NCBI RefSeq assembly: GCF_026340565.1
Contig: NZ_JAPEPB010000001.1
Location: 5,804,501 to 5,868,500, forward strand
Direction of reading: 5' to 3'
From: Kitasatospora sp. NBC_01287
GTDB lineage: Bacteria > Actinomycetota > Actinomycetes > Streptomycetales > Streptomycetaceae
Length of the DNA stretch: 64,000 bases
The position numbers and the translations under genes are program-made. Below are positions 8,828-16,316 of the stretch, one piece after another. Positions within the stretch are counted from its first letter, which is position 1. The number at the start of each line of letters is the position of its first letter. Under the pieces are notes generated by a model. The model saw nothing but the letters and a program-made list of their open reading frames with translations, was not told where the DNA came from and did no database searches.

Positions 8828-9441
8828 GTGTGCGGGGAGGGTGCGCCATCGCGGTGGCGGTCGTGATGCTGATGGCGGGGACGGTGGGCTGGCTGTTCGA
8901 CAACGGCTACGGGCCGATGGTGGCGCTCCGCGACCGGCCGCTACTGACGTCGGACCAGGCGCGTTCGAGGCTGGACGACCTGGTCAGAACGACCATGGCG
9001 GCCATCACACCGAGCCCGACGTACTGCGGGTTCAGGTACGAGTCCGACCAGTACCCTGCGCACTGGGACCGTGAGCCGAGCACGCTGTCCGATCTCGAGA
9101 GCATCGTCTCCCTCTGTACCGAGGTCTCGCTGGCAAAGCTCCCTACCCTGCTCGACCAGGTCGAGAGCGCCTGGCACGCCACTGTCCAGGGCCCGGTGGA
9201 GCGCGACGGCCCCATGGGTGAGGCCCCGGTCTTTCCCGGCTCGCTCAGCGCGGCGACGTTCGATGACTGCTTCCTGGATCTCTACTCGGCCGAGACCACG
9301 CCGGGCCGGACCGCCAAGGTCTGGTTCACCGTGCGGGCGGTGAAGGTCCGCTACCAGCCCACCCGTGACTACAAGCTCCCCGGCCCGGCACCCGGCACCA
9401 GCGCGAAGGTGCTGTCGGACGACCCCTACTGGTCCCACTGA
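8824..9441 (+). CDS. Membrane-anchored protein of unknown function, coupled to the DUF1023 hydrolase
   Basis: 205 aa from a GTG inside the stop of the hydrolase gene. A single hydrophobic segment (about residues 8-25) serves as signal or anchor; there is no lipobox Cys. The remaining 175 residues are extracytoplasmic and contain Cys in CGFRYE, SLCTEV and FDDCFLD, which could form disulfides. I do not recognise a catalytic motif. Coupling to a putative type VII-exported hydrolase suggests a chaperone, receptor or immunity-like partner at the membrane. That role is inference. Confidence 0.75.
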   Translation: MSVRGGCAIAVAVVMLMAGTVGWLFDNGYGPMVALRDRPLLTSDQARSRLDDLVRTTMAAITPSPTYCGFRYESDQYPAHWDREPSTLSDLESIVSLCTEVSLAKLPTLLDQVESAWHATVQGPVERDGPMGEAPVFPGSLSAATFDDCFLDLYSAETTPGRTAKVWFTVRAVKVRYQPTRDYKLPGPAPGTSAKVLSDDPYWSH

Positions 9442-9453
9442 ACGGAGCTCCCC

Positions 9454-9846
9454 ATGACCTCGAACCCGGCCGGTGGCGGTAGCTCCGGCTCCGGCTTCGC
9501 CGTGCACCCCGACACACTGCGGGCGGCCGGTCAGAACGCGCAGGCGGTGGCCGGGCGGATCCCGGACGAGACCAAGGGCATCGGGCCGGCGTCGGACACC
9601 GGTGTCGCGGGCCTGGCCGGGTGGGAGAGCGGCCAGGCGTTGCACGACTGCACCGCGGCCTGGCAGACCCTGCTGACCACCCTCTCCGGGCAGCTGGACA
9701 GCCAGGGCCAGAACCTGGTCACCACCGCGCAGAACTACAGCGCCATCGACTCCGCCACGGCTCTCGCGCTGACCGGCGCCGGGTCGGTGCGGCCGGCCGC
9801 CGGGGCGGATCCGTTCGTGACGGTGCTGCACCCCGGTGGCCAGTAG
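9454..9846 (+). CDS. Small WXG100-like protein
   Basis: 130 aa. It begins with a Gly/Ser-rich head, then VHPDTLRAAGQNAQAVAGRI, a turn with LAGWESGQAL, and a second helix (AAWQTLLTTLSGQLDSQGQNL). This helix-turn-helix pattern and length are those of ESAT-6/WXG100 proteins, though the turn is WESG instead of a strict WXG. It ends with a short flexible tail. It is third in the operon started at 7076, 12 bp after the previous stop, with GGAG before the ATG. It may form a heterodimer with the hydrolase's N-terminal domain for export; this is inference. Confidence 0.72.
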   Translation: MTSNPAGGGSSGSGFAVHPDTLRAAGQNAQAVAGRIPDETKGIGPASDTGVAGLAGWESGQALHDCTAAWQTLLTTLSGQLDSQGQNLVTTAQNYSAIDSATALALTGAGSVRPAAGADPFVTVLHPGGQ

Positions 9847-9945
9847 GCGCTTGCTGACCAGCGGGCCCTTGCTGAACCGCCGCCCGGCGCCCGCCGTCCG
9901 TTATTGTCGATGGCTGGTCGACCGACCGGCGGGATGGAGCGGGTA

Positions 9946-11421
9946 GTGACAGCGGTGCAGCAGGACCAGCGGGCGGCGAAGGCCGGGCCCGGGGCTGTTC
10001 CATCCGACGCTCCCGCCTGGCGGCGTTGGGCGCAGGAGCCGATACGCGCCGTGCGCGAGGCGCCGCGGGAGCGGATGCGGAAGGCCGCGATCACGGCGTT
10101 CGTCTCGTTGCTCGCCTATGCCGTGGTCCGCCACTTCATCGGGACCTCGATGGTCGACATGATCGTCTACCGGGCCGAGGGCGCCGCCGTCGCGCACGGG
10201 CACGACCTGTACGCGATCCGGGTCACCAAGTGGAACCTGCCCGCCACCTACCCGCCGTTCGCGGCGATGCTCTTCGCGCCGACCGCCTTCCTGCCGGTGC
10301 CGCTCCTGCGGGTGGCGGTGACGGCCGGGAACCTGGCACTGCTCGGGCTGGCGGCGCTGCTGTCGTTCCGGCTGGCCGGCTGGCCCAAGCGGGAGCTGCG
10401 GCCGGTCGGGGTGGTGCTGGTCATCGGGCTCGGGGTGTGGCTGGAGCCGGTCTTCACCACGCTGCGGTACGGCCAGATCAACCTGGCGCTGATCTGCCTG
10501 GTGCTCTGGGACCTGACCACGCCCGACCACCGCAAGTGGAAGGGCGTCGGCATCGGCATCGCCGCCGGGATGAAGCTCACCCCCGGGCTCTTCGCGGTCT
10601 ACCTGCTGCTCACCGGGCGGGTGCGCGCCGCCTTCGTGGCCGGCCTCACCTTCCTGGGCACCTTCCTGCTCGGTGCGGCCGTGCTGCCGGACGCCACCTG
10701 GGGCTTCTGGACCAAGTACCTCTACGACTCCTCCCGGGTCGGCAAGACCGAGATCGTCGACAACCAGTCACTGCGCGGGGTCGCCGCGCGCTTCCTGCAC
10801 CACGCCGACCCCGGTCTGCCCGCCACCGCGGCGGCGGCGCTGGTCGCGGTCGCGGGTCTGGCGATCGCGGTCTGGGCCTACCGCAGCGACCGCTGGCTGC
10901 CGCGTGCCGAGGCCTGGGGCGTCTGCTGCGCCGCGGTCACCGCGCTGCTGATCTCGCCGATCAGCTGGACCCACCACTGGATCTGGTGCGTGCCGATCCT
11001 GGTGCTGCTGGCCGCCGAGGCCGACCACGAGCGGTCCCGGCCTGCGGCCGTGCGGCGGCGGCGCTGGCGGGTGGTCTTCTGGATGACGGCGGCGGGGTTC
11101 TGCTCCTTCTCGATGTGGCTGGTGCCGCACAAGGGCATCACCAACCTGCAGATGAACGTGTTCAAGCAGTTGCCAGCCGGGATGTACCCCTGGATCGGGC
11201 TCTGCTTCCTGCTGGTGGCGGCCGTGCGGGTGCGCTCCCGGCGGCGTGCGGCGGGGCAGCCGCTGGTGCCGCTGGGCCTGCCCGGGCAGCGTCCGGCGGG
11301 TGCGGGTGCGGGTGCGGGTGCGGGTGCGGGTGCGGGTGCGGGTGCGGGTGTGGGTGTGGGTGCGGCAGATCCGGCCGAAGCCGGTGCGCCGGCGGGTCAG
11401 CGCGCCCCCGCGGCGCGCTGA
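9946..11421 (+). CDS. GT87 family polyprenol-phosphate-mannose-dependent mannosyltransferase
   Basis: 491 aa from GTG 9946, preceded by GGAGCGGG; ATG at 9910 or 9934 in the same frame are alternatives. It is an integral membrane protein with about 10 hydrophobic segments. The first extracytoplasmic loop begins after the first TM and holds the acidic residues typical of GT-C enzymes (MVDMIVYRAEG, then HDLYAIRV and TYPPFAAMLF). GT87/DUF2029 enzymes add mannose to lipid or polysaccharide acceptors outside the membrane. The C-terminus ends in a Gly-Ala repeat encoded by a hexanucleotide microsatellite (11296-11361). The gene appears monocistronic and is convergent with ssgG. Confidence 0.85.
   Translation: MTAVQQDQRAAKAGPGAVPSDAPAWRRWAQEPIRAVREAPRERMRKAAITAFVSLLAYAVVRHFIGTSMVDMIVYRAEGAAVAHGHDLYAIRVTKWNLPATYPPFAAMLFAPTAFLPVPLLRVAVTAGNLALLGLAALLSFRLAGWPKRELRPVGVVLVIGLGVWLEPVFTTLRYGQINLALICLVLWDLTTPDHRKWKGVGIGIAAGMKLTPGLFAVYLLLTGRVRAAFVAGLTFLGTFLLGAAVLPDATWGFWTKYLYDSSRVGKTEIVDNQSLRGVAARFLHHADPGLPATAAAALVAVAGLAIAVWAYRSDRWLPRAEAWGVCCAAVTALLISPISWTHHWIWCVPILVLLAAEADHERSRPAAVRRRRWRVVFWMTAAGFCSFSMWLVPHKGITNLQMNVFKQLPAGMYPWIGLCFLLVAAVRVRSRRRAAGQPLVPLGLPGQRPAGAGAGAGAGAGAGAGAGVGVGAADPAEAGAPAGQRAPAAR
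11296..11361 (+). repeat. Hexanucleotide tandem repeat (GCGGGT)9 plus two GTGGGT units
   Basis: Nine perfect GCGGGT copies followed by two GTGGGT variants, in frame within the 3' end of the mannosyltransferase gene. It encodes a Gly-Ala/Gly-Val tail. Changes in copy number would keep the frame and only change tail length. Confidence 0.95.
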
Positions 11422-11463
11422 CCGGCCAGCCCTCCCGCCCGATGCCGCTCGCTGCGCACGCGG

Positions 11464-11880
11464 TCAGGCCAGCAGCTCGGCGAGCGAGCCGTCCAGGTCG
11501 AGCACGCTCAGCTCGCTGCCCGGCGGCACCAGCCGGTGCGACCGCTCCAGCCAGGCGGCCACCGTGGCGAGCGGGGCCTCCAGCAGCGCGTCGCCGCCCG
11601 GTGAGGTGAGCGCGAGGCAGAGCACGCTCTGCCGCCCGGCCCGGGTCGGCCAGATCCGTACGTCCCCCTGCCCGCAGGGTCGGAAGGTCCCCTCCACCAG
11701 CAGCTCGCGGGCGAACACCCAGGTCACCGGCGTGCCGGTGTCGAGGTGGAAGGTGATGTGCACCGCATAGGGGTCGTGGCTGCCGTACGACAGGCGGGCC
11801 GGGACGGGGACGCTGCGCTCGGGGGAGAGCACCAGGTTGAGCTCCAGCTCGTGCTCCACCACGCTCGGGCCGCTGTTCAT
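11464..11880 (-). CDS. ssgG: SsgA-like sporulation and cell-division protein (SALP), probably SsgG
   Basis: 138 aa, the usual SALP length. Family hallmarks are present: SVPVPARLSYGSHDPYAVHITF, WVFARELLVEG, GDVRIWPTR and the GDALLEAP region. SALPs exist only in morphologically complex actinomycetes and control septum placement and spore-wall maturation. The sequence is too far from the nearly invariant SsgB to be that protein. I assign SsgG from its position near hppD, which from memory matches S. coelicolor (ssgG SCO2924, hppD SCO2927). The paralogue name is therefore less certain than the family. The upstream region is a 416-bp intergenic gap. Confidence 0.85.
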   Translation of the reverse strand: MNSGPSVVEHELELNLVLSPERSVPVPARLSYGSHDPYAVHITFHLDTGTPVTWVFARELLVEGTFRPCGQGDVRIWPTRAGRQSVLCLALTSPGGDALLEAPLATVAAWLERSHRLVPPGSELSVLDLDGSLAELLA

Positions 11881-12296
11881 GCCGCTGATCCTCTCGGTCG
11901 CGCCGGGCCCCTGCCGGGCCCGGACACCCGAAGAGAGCGCGCGGCCGCGCGGTTCTTACACGGGTTCGGCCAGCTTTCTTTCAGCGGGGCCGCACCGGCC
12001 ACACCGGGCCGCACCGGACCGTGCTGAGCCGCGCTGGATCGCGGGCAGTGGCGGTTCCCGGCGGCGGCGCGCGGCGGTGCGAGGAGCGCACGGAGGCACG
12101 TGCGCGCGGGGTCGCGCGAGCAGCTCGCGGCGGGCGGCGCGCGGGCAGGCCACGGCACCCAGCAAAGCGGGTCGGTCACCTGGCTGTCCCGGTTATCCAC
12201 AGGTTCCGCCGCGATCGGCGTGGAAGTACTACCCTTTGTGACTGCCCGGCGACGTGGCGTGCGCCCCGCCGGAGGCCCACAGGGGAGTAGATCTGC
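11881..12296. other. 416-bp intergenic region between ssgG and an RDD gene
   Basis: Divergent promoter region with no convincing gene. It contains GGTTCTTACACGGG near the ssgG start, a perfect DnaA-box-like TTATCCACA at 12193-12201, and TACCCT at 12230-12235 as a possible -10 for the RDD gene. The middle (12010-12170) is extremely G/C rich and I see nothing in it. Confidence 0.5.
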
Positions 12297-13682
12297 ATGT
12301 CGGACCAGCCGTTGGTCGCCAGCACGGACACCGCCGGGGCCCCCGCGCCCGGTTACTACCCGGACCCGTCGGTGCCGGGCTTCGTCCGCTACTGGAACGG
12401 CGGCACCTGGGTGCCCGGGACCAGCCGTCCCGCTCCCGCCGACGGCGAGGTGCTGGTGGCGCCGGCGTTCGCGGGCCGCCCCGCCGTGCGGCCCAACGCG
12501 CGCTACATCCCGCCGCCGTCCGTTCCGGCGAGACCGATGGGGCCGATGGGGCCGATGGGGCCGCAGGCGTCGGTGCTCGAGTCGGGGGCGTTCGAGCCGG
12601 TAGGACGGGAGCGGTTGGAGCCGGAGCCGTCGCCGCTGGTGGAGACCGGACCGGTCTTCCTGGACCAGACGTCGGCAGGGGCCGTCTTCATGATGGCGCC
12701 CGAGGAGTCGACCGCACCCGGCCGCTGGCAGGTGGACCCACAGGAGCAGCGCGGACTGCTGGAGACCGGGGAGGTGGCGCGCTGGGTGTCCTGGGGGGCA
12801 CCCGGGGAGGTGGCGGAGGCCGCGGGCGCCGTAGACGCGCCGGAGGCCGCGTGGGTGGCGGCGGTGGAGCCCACCGCCGTCCCTGCGCCGCCGTCAGGCG
12901 CGCTCGCGCCCACTCCGGTGCAGGCGCCGGTGCCGGTGCAGGTACAGGTGCCGGTGCCGGTGCACGCGGTGGCCTCCAGGCCCGTGCAGGCGCCCGCACA
13001 GGCACCCGTGCTGTCCGGCTCCGGGCGGCTTCCGGTGCCGAGTGGCGCGCCACTTCCTGCTGTGCGGCCGCGGAAGTCGGGTGGGTCGACTTCCGCGTCG
13101 CCGACCGGGGCGCCCACGGCTGTGCGGTCGCCCGCTCGTACCCCCGCCCGCGTGGCGCGTCCGGCGGCCCCCACCCCGCTGGTGACCGCCGGGCTCGGGC
13201 GGCGCCTGGCAGCCCGGCTGGTGGACCTGGTGGCGGTCGGGGCCGTGGTCGCCGCGGTCGCCGTACCCCTCGTCACGAGTACGACGGCGTACCTGCAGCA
13301 GAAGCTCGACCAGGCCCGGTCCGCCAGCCACGTGACGGGCCGTGAGGTCCAGGTCTGGTTGATCGACGGAACCGTGCTGGGGCGGGCCGCCCTGCTGCTC
13401 GGCGTGCTGCTGCTGGTCGGCTTCGCCTACGAGGTGCTCCCCACCGCCCGGACCGGCCGCACCCTCGGCAAGCGACTGGCCGGGGTCCGGGTGGTGGCCG
13501 GCGCGGAGGCGGCGCCGGGGCGCGGTGTTCGTCCGCTCGGGTTCGGGCGCGCGTTGGTCCGTTGGCTGGTCGGCCAGCTGACGGTGCTGACGGTGCTGGG
13601 ACCGCTCGTGCCGCTGGCCGACCGTCAACGGCGGCTCGGCTGGCCGGACCGGGCGGCGCGCACCAGGGTCGTCAAGGCCTGA
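12297..13682 (+). CDS. RDD family membrane protein with N-terminal DUF2510 motif
   Basis: 461 aa. The N-terminus has a DUF2510 motif (APGYYPDPSVPGFVRYWNGGTW), common in actinobacterial membrane proteins. A long Pro/Ala/Val-rich low-complexity region (about 60-295) follows. The C-terminal 160 residues are an RDD domain: GLGRRLAARLVDLVAVG with the Arg-Asp pair in TM1, a second TM (LLLGVLLLVGFAYEVL) and GRTLGKRLAGVRVV. RDD proteins are small membrane proteins of mostly unknown role, and some are ion exporters. A second RDD gene follows 78 bp later. The linker DNA has GTGCAGGCGCCGGTG-type repeats near 12920-13000. Confidence 0.85.
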   Translation: MSDQPLVASTDTAGAPAPGYYPDPSVPGFVRYWNGGTWVPGTSRPAPADGEVLVAPAFAGRPAVRPNARYIPPPSVPARPMGPMGPMGPQASVLESGAFEPVGRERLEPEPSPLVETGPVFLDQTSAGAVFMMAPEESTAPGRWQVDPQEQRGLLETGEVARWVSWGAPGEVAEAAGAVDAPEAAWVAAVEPTAVPAPPSGALAPTPVQAPVPVQVQVPVPVHAVASRPVQAPAQAPVLSGSGRLPVPSGAPLPAVRPRKSGGSTSASPTGAPTAVRSPARTPARVARPAAPTPLVTAGLGRRLAARLVDLVAVGAVVAAVAVPLVTSTTAYLQQKLDQARSASHVTGREVQVWLIDGTVLGRAALLLGVLLLVGFAYEVLPTARTGRTLGKRLAGVRVVAGAEAAPGRGVRPLGFGRALVRWLVGQLTVLTVLGPLVPLADRQRRLGWPDRAARTRVVKA

Positions 13683-13760
13683 GGAGCGTTTCCGGCGGAG
13701 CGTCAGCAAAACGGCTCAAATAGTCGCAGAAGATACGATTTGTAGTGATCTACTCTTCGT

Positions 13761-14531
13761 ATGAGCAGCTACGACCCCTCGAACCCTGAGCCGGAAGGGG
13801 GCGGCAAGCCCTCCTTCGACAAGCAGCCGCCGCAGTCGGACCAGCCGCCCCAGGGCACCCCGCCGCCGGCCGACTCCCCGTACGGCACCAACACGTACGG
13901 CGCCGGGCCGTACAGCGGTGCCCCGTTCGGCGGCGGCCAGAGCGGCGGCCAGAGCGGCGGTCAAGGGGCCGGTCAAGGGGCCGGTCAAGGCGGCGGCCAT
14001 GGAGGTGGCCAAGGGGGTGGGAGCCCGTACGACGGCAGTCCGTACGGGGGTAACCCGTACGGTGGTGCGCCGAGCGGGTCGCCGTACGGCGGTGTCGGCC
14101 CCGTCCCCGGGATGCCGCCCATCGGCAGTTGGCCGCACCGCATCCTGGCCCGGGTGATCGACTACCTGCTCATCCAGGTGGTCGCGTTCGTGGTGGTGCT
14201 GCCCTTCACCGGCTTCTCCAACCGGGACGGCTGGACCGACGGTGTCTGGGTGTTCTACGCCCTCTACCTGGTCTACGAGGGCGTGATGTTCTCGCGCGAC
14301 GGCCAGACCCTCGGCAAGAAGGTGATGAACGTCCGGGTCGCGATGCTGGCGGACGGCAGCAGCCCCACCACCTCCGCCGCCTGGACCCGCGCCGCTGTCT
14401 ACACGCTCCCCGCGGTGCTCTGCTGCGGGCTCTGGTGGGTGGTCAACGGCATGTTCGGCGTCTTCGACAAGCCCTACCGCCAGTGCCTGCACGACAAGGC
14501 GGCGAAGACGGTGGCGGTCACCACGCGCTGA
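13761..14531 (+). CDS. RDD family membrane protein with Gly/Pro/Tyr-rich N-terminus
   Basis: 256 aa. Residues 1 to about 120 are disordered and rich in Gly, Pro, Ser, Gln and Tyr, with SPYGG/NPYGG motifs and a GQGAGQGAG run encoded by 12-bp tandem repeats (about 13968-13990). The RDD domain follows: WPHRILARVIDYLLIQVVAFVV, a second TM and GQTLGKKVMNVRVAML, then a third hydrophobic segment with two Cys. There is no ribosome binding site before the ATG; TACTCT at 13751-13756 would place the transcript start at the ATG, so it may be leaderless. It is a paralogue of the preceding gene. Confidence 0.85.
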   Translation: MSSYDPSNPEPEGGGKPSFDKQPPQSDQPPQGTPPPADSPYGTNTYGAGPYSGAPFGGGQSGGQSGGQGAGQGAGQGGGHGGGQGGGSPYDGSPYGGNPYGGAPSGSPYGGVGPVPGMPPIGSWPHRILARVIDYLLIQVVAFVVVLPFTGFSNRDGWTDGVWVFYALYLVYEGVMFSRDGQTLGKKVMNVRVAMLADGSSPTTSAAWTRAAVYTLPAVLCCGLWWVVNGMFGVFDKPYRQCLHDKAAKTVAVTTR

Positions 14532-14563
14532 GGCCCGACGCGCTGGGCGGGGCACGGAGTGCT

Positions 14564-14590
14564 GGTGCTGTTGGTGCTGTTGGTGCTGTT
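14564..14590 (+). repeat. 9-bp tandem repeat, three perfect copies
   Basis: GGTGCTGTT is repeated three times head to tail in the 140-bp gap between the RDD gene and endonuclease V. No coding frame is supported here. It could affect transcription of the following gene. Confidence 0.85.
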
Positions 14591-14671
14591 GGGGCGGCCA
14601 GTGCGGGTCGGGCGGGCGGGGTCGGTAGCGTGGTCCGCGATGTCGGTACCGGCCCGGGGGAGTGAGTGAGC

Positions 14672-15415
14672 GTGTCCGAGAGCGCGATGGACGCGAGGGG
14701 CGTGACGCGTGTGAGGGGCGTGACGGGCGGCCTGGCGCCCGTCGACCTGGCGGGTTGGCCTCGGACCGAGGAGGCGGCGCTCGCCGAGCAGCGGCGGCTG
14801 CGCCCGCTGGTCGAGCCGCACGGGGCCGCCCCCGCCCCGGGGTCGCTCGTGGCGGGCGTCGACGTGGCGTACGACGACGAGCGGAACACCGTGGCCGCCG
14901 CGGCCGTGCTGCTCGACCTCGCCACCCTGGAGGTGGTCGAGCAGGCCACCGCCGTGGGTCCGGTCGCCTTCCCCTACCTGCCCGGCCTGCTGGCCTTCCG
15001 GGAACTCCCCGCCGTGGTCGACGCCCTGGCCGGCCTGCGGCAGCGGCCCGACCTGGTGGTCTGCGACGGCTACGGCCTGGCCCACCCGCGCCGTCTGGGA
15101 CTGGCTAGCCACCTCGGCGTGTTGACCGGCCTGCGCACGCTGGGTGTCGCCAAGACCCCGTTCACCTTCACCCACCAGGACCCGGCCGCCGAGCGCGGCC
15201 GCTGGACCCCGCTGCTCGACCAGGAGACCGGTGAGGAGGTCGGCCGTGCGGTGCGAACCCGCGTAGGGGTGAAGCCGGTCTTCGTGTCGGTGGGTCACCG
15301 GATCGGGCTGTCCGAGGCGGTCGCCTGTGTCCTTGCCCTCACGCCGCGCTACCGGCTGCCGGAGACCACCAGGCAGGCGGACTCGCTCTGCCGCCGTACC
15401 CTGGCGGCCTCCTGA
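14672..15415 (+). CDS. nfi: Endonuclease V (deoxyinosine repair)
   Basis: 247 aa from GTG 14672, placed 9 nt after GGGGGAG; GTG 14666 and ATG 14687 are alternatives in the same frame. Endonuclease V cuts DNA one base 3' of deoxyinosine. Visible motifs are AGVDVAYDD with the first metal-binding Asp, FPYLPGLLAFRELP (the substrate wedge and Tyr), DLVVCDGYGLAHPRRLGLASHLGV with the second Asp and His, and VSVGHRIGLSEAV near the C-terminus. All fit an active enzyme. The N-terminal 20 residues (RGVTRVRGVTGG) are not part of the family core. Confidence 0.93.
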   Translation: MSESAMDARGVTRVRGVTGGLAPVDLAGWPRTEEAALAEQRRLRPLVEPHGAAPAPGSLVAGVDVAYDDERNTVAAAAVLLDLATLEVVEQATAVGPVAFPYLPGLLAFRELPAVVDALAGLRQRPDLVVCDGYGLAHPRRLGLASHLGVLTGLRTLGVAKTPFTFTHQDPAAERGRWTPLLDQETGEEVGRAVRTRVGVKPVFVSVGHRIGLSEAVACVLALTPRYRLPETTRQADSLCRRTLAAS

Positions 15416-15517
15416 CAGGGAGGCAGCTGTTGGACACGGGGGGTTGGCGTTGAGTTGAATACTTGGGAGGCTGGGCCCGGTCAGGGCTGACGGGAACACG
15501 ACGGGGAGGCGCGAACC

Positions 15518-16282
15518 GTGGCCGACAAGGGCAGCAGCGGTGCGGGGGCAGGGGCCGGGTCGGGCTATCAGGTCGAGGTGGACAGCCTGCGAGCTTTCGC
15601 CGGCCAGGTACGCGGCCTGCTGGCGGAGTTCCAGCAGAGCGCGGACGGACCCACGACCCATGCCAGGACCGGCGTGGGCAGCGGTTCGTTCGGCCAGTTC
15701 GCCGAGGCGAAGGCCTTGCACGACCAGTACGACTTGATGCGCGACGGCCTGCGCGATGTGCTGACCGCACTGCAGGAGGCGATCGACGACGCCCAGAGCA
15801 AGGCCGACCTGACCGCCACCAACTACGAGGAGCAGGAGCACGACACCGCACGCAGTCTCCGGGTCTCCTCGGACGGCTGGTCGGTCGGCACGCTCGCCAC
15901 CTCCTCCCCGGCCGCGACCTACGGTGCTGCCGCCGCGGGTGCGGCCACCGGTGCCGCGGTGGGCCGGAAGGCAGCCACGTCCGGCGGGCGGAAGGCGGGT
16001 CGGCAGGGCACACCGGTGACGGGGCAGCCGGTGGACCAGGCGGCGGAGGTGCCCGCGAGCGGCTTGCCGGTTGGGGGAGTGCCGGTTGGGGGAGCACCCG
16101 TTGACGGAGCGCCGGGTGAGGGGACCCCGTCGGGCGGGGCACCTGTGGTGCCTGGCGCAGTGGTCCCGGGGGGCGGCGCGCCCGACGGATCGGCGAACGG
16201 GAACTCCGCCCGGCCCGGAAGCGCGACAACGCCGGAGGACGACGGGACGACCGGCCGCGTGGTGGAGCAACCCACATGGTGA
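15518..16282 (+). CDS. WXG100-type helical protein with Gly/Pro-rich tail (type VII secretion-associated)
   Basis: 254 aa from GTG. Residues about 15-125 are predicted helical (YQVEVDSLRAFAGQVRGLLAEFQ, then GSGSFGQFAEAKALHDQYDLMRDGL). This pattern is like ESX-type substrates but has SFGQF in place of WXG. Residues about 140-160 form an Ala/Gly-rich stretch (AAAAGAATGAAVGRKA). The last 80 residues are low-complexity Gly/Pro/Val repeats (GLPVGGVPVGGAPVDGAP). It is first in a three-gene set with a WXG100 protein and a mycosin, which supports a type VII link. It contains no enzyme motif. Its role as partner of the next protein is inference. Confidence 0.72.
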   Translation: MADKGSSGAGAGAGSGYQVEVDSLRAFAGQVRGLLAEFQQSADGPTTHARTGVGSGSFGQFAEAKALHDQYDLMRDGLRDVLTALQEAIDDAQSKADLTATNYEEQEHDTARSLRVSSDGWSVGTLATSSPAATYGAAAAGAATGAAVGRKAATSGGRKAGRQGTPVTGQPVDQAAEVPASGLPVGGVPVGGAPVDGAPGEGTPSGGAPVVPGAVVPGGGAPDGSANGNSARPGSATTPEDDGTTGRVVEQPTW

Positions 16283-16316
16283 GGACAACCGTTCACGTGA
16301 CAGGAGGTGAGTGATC

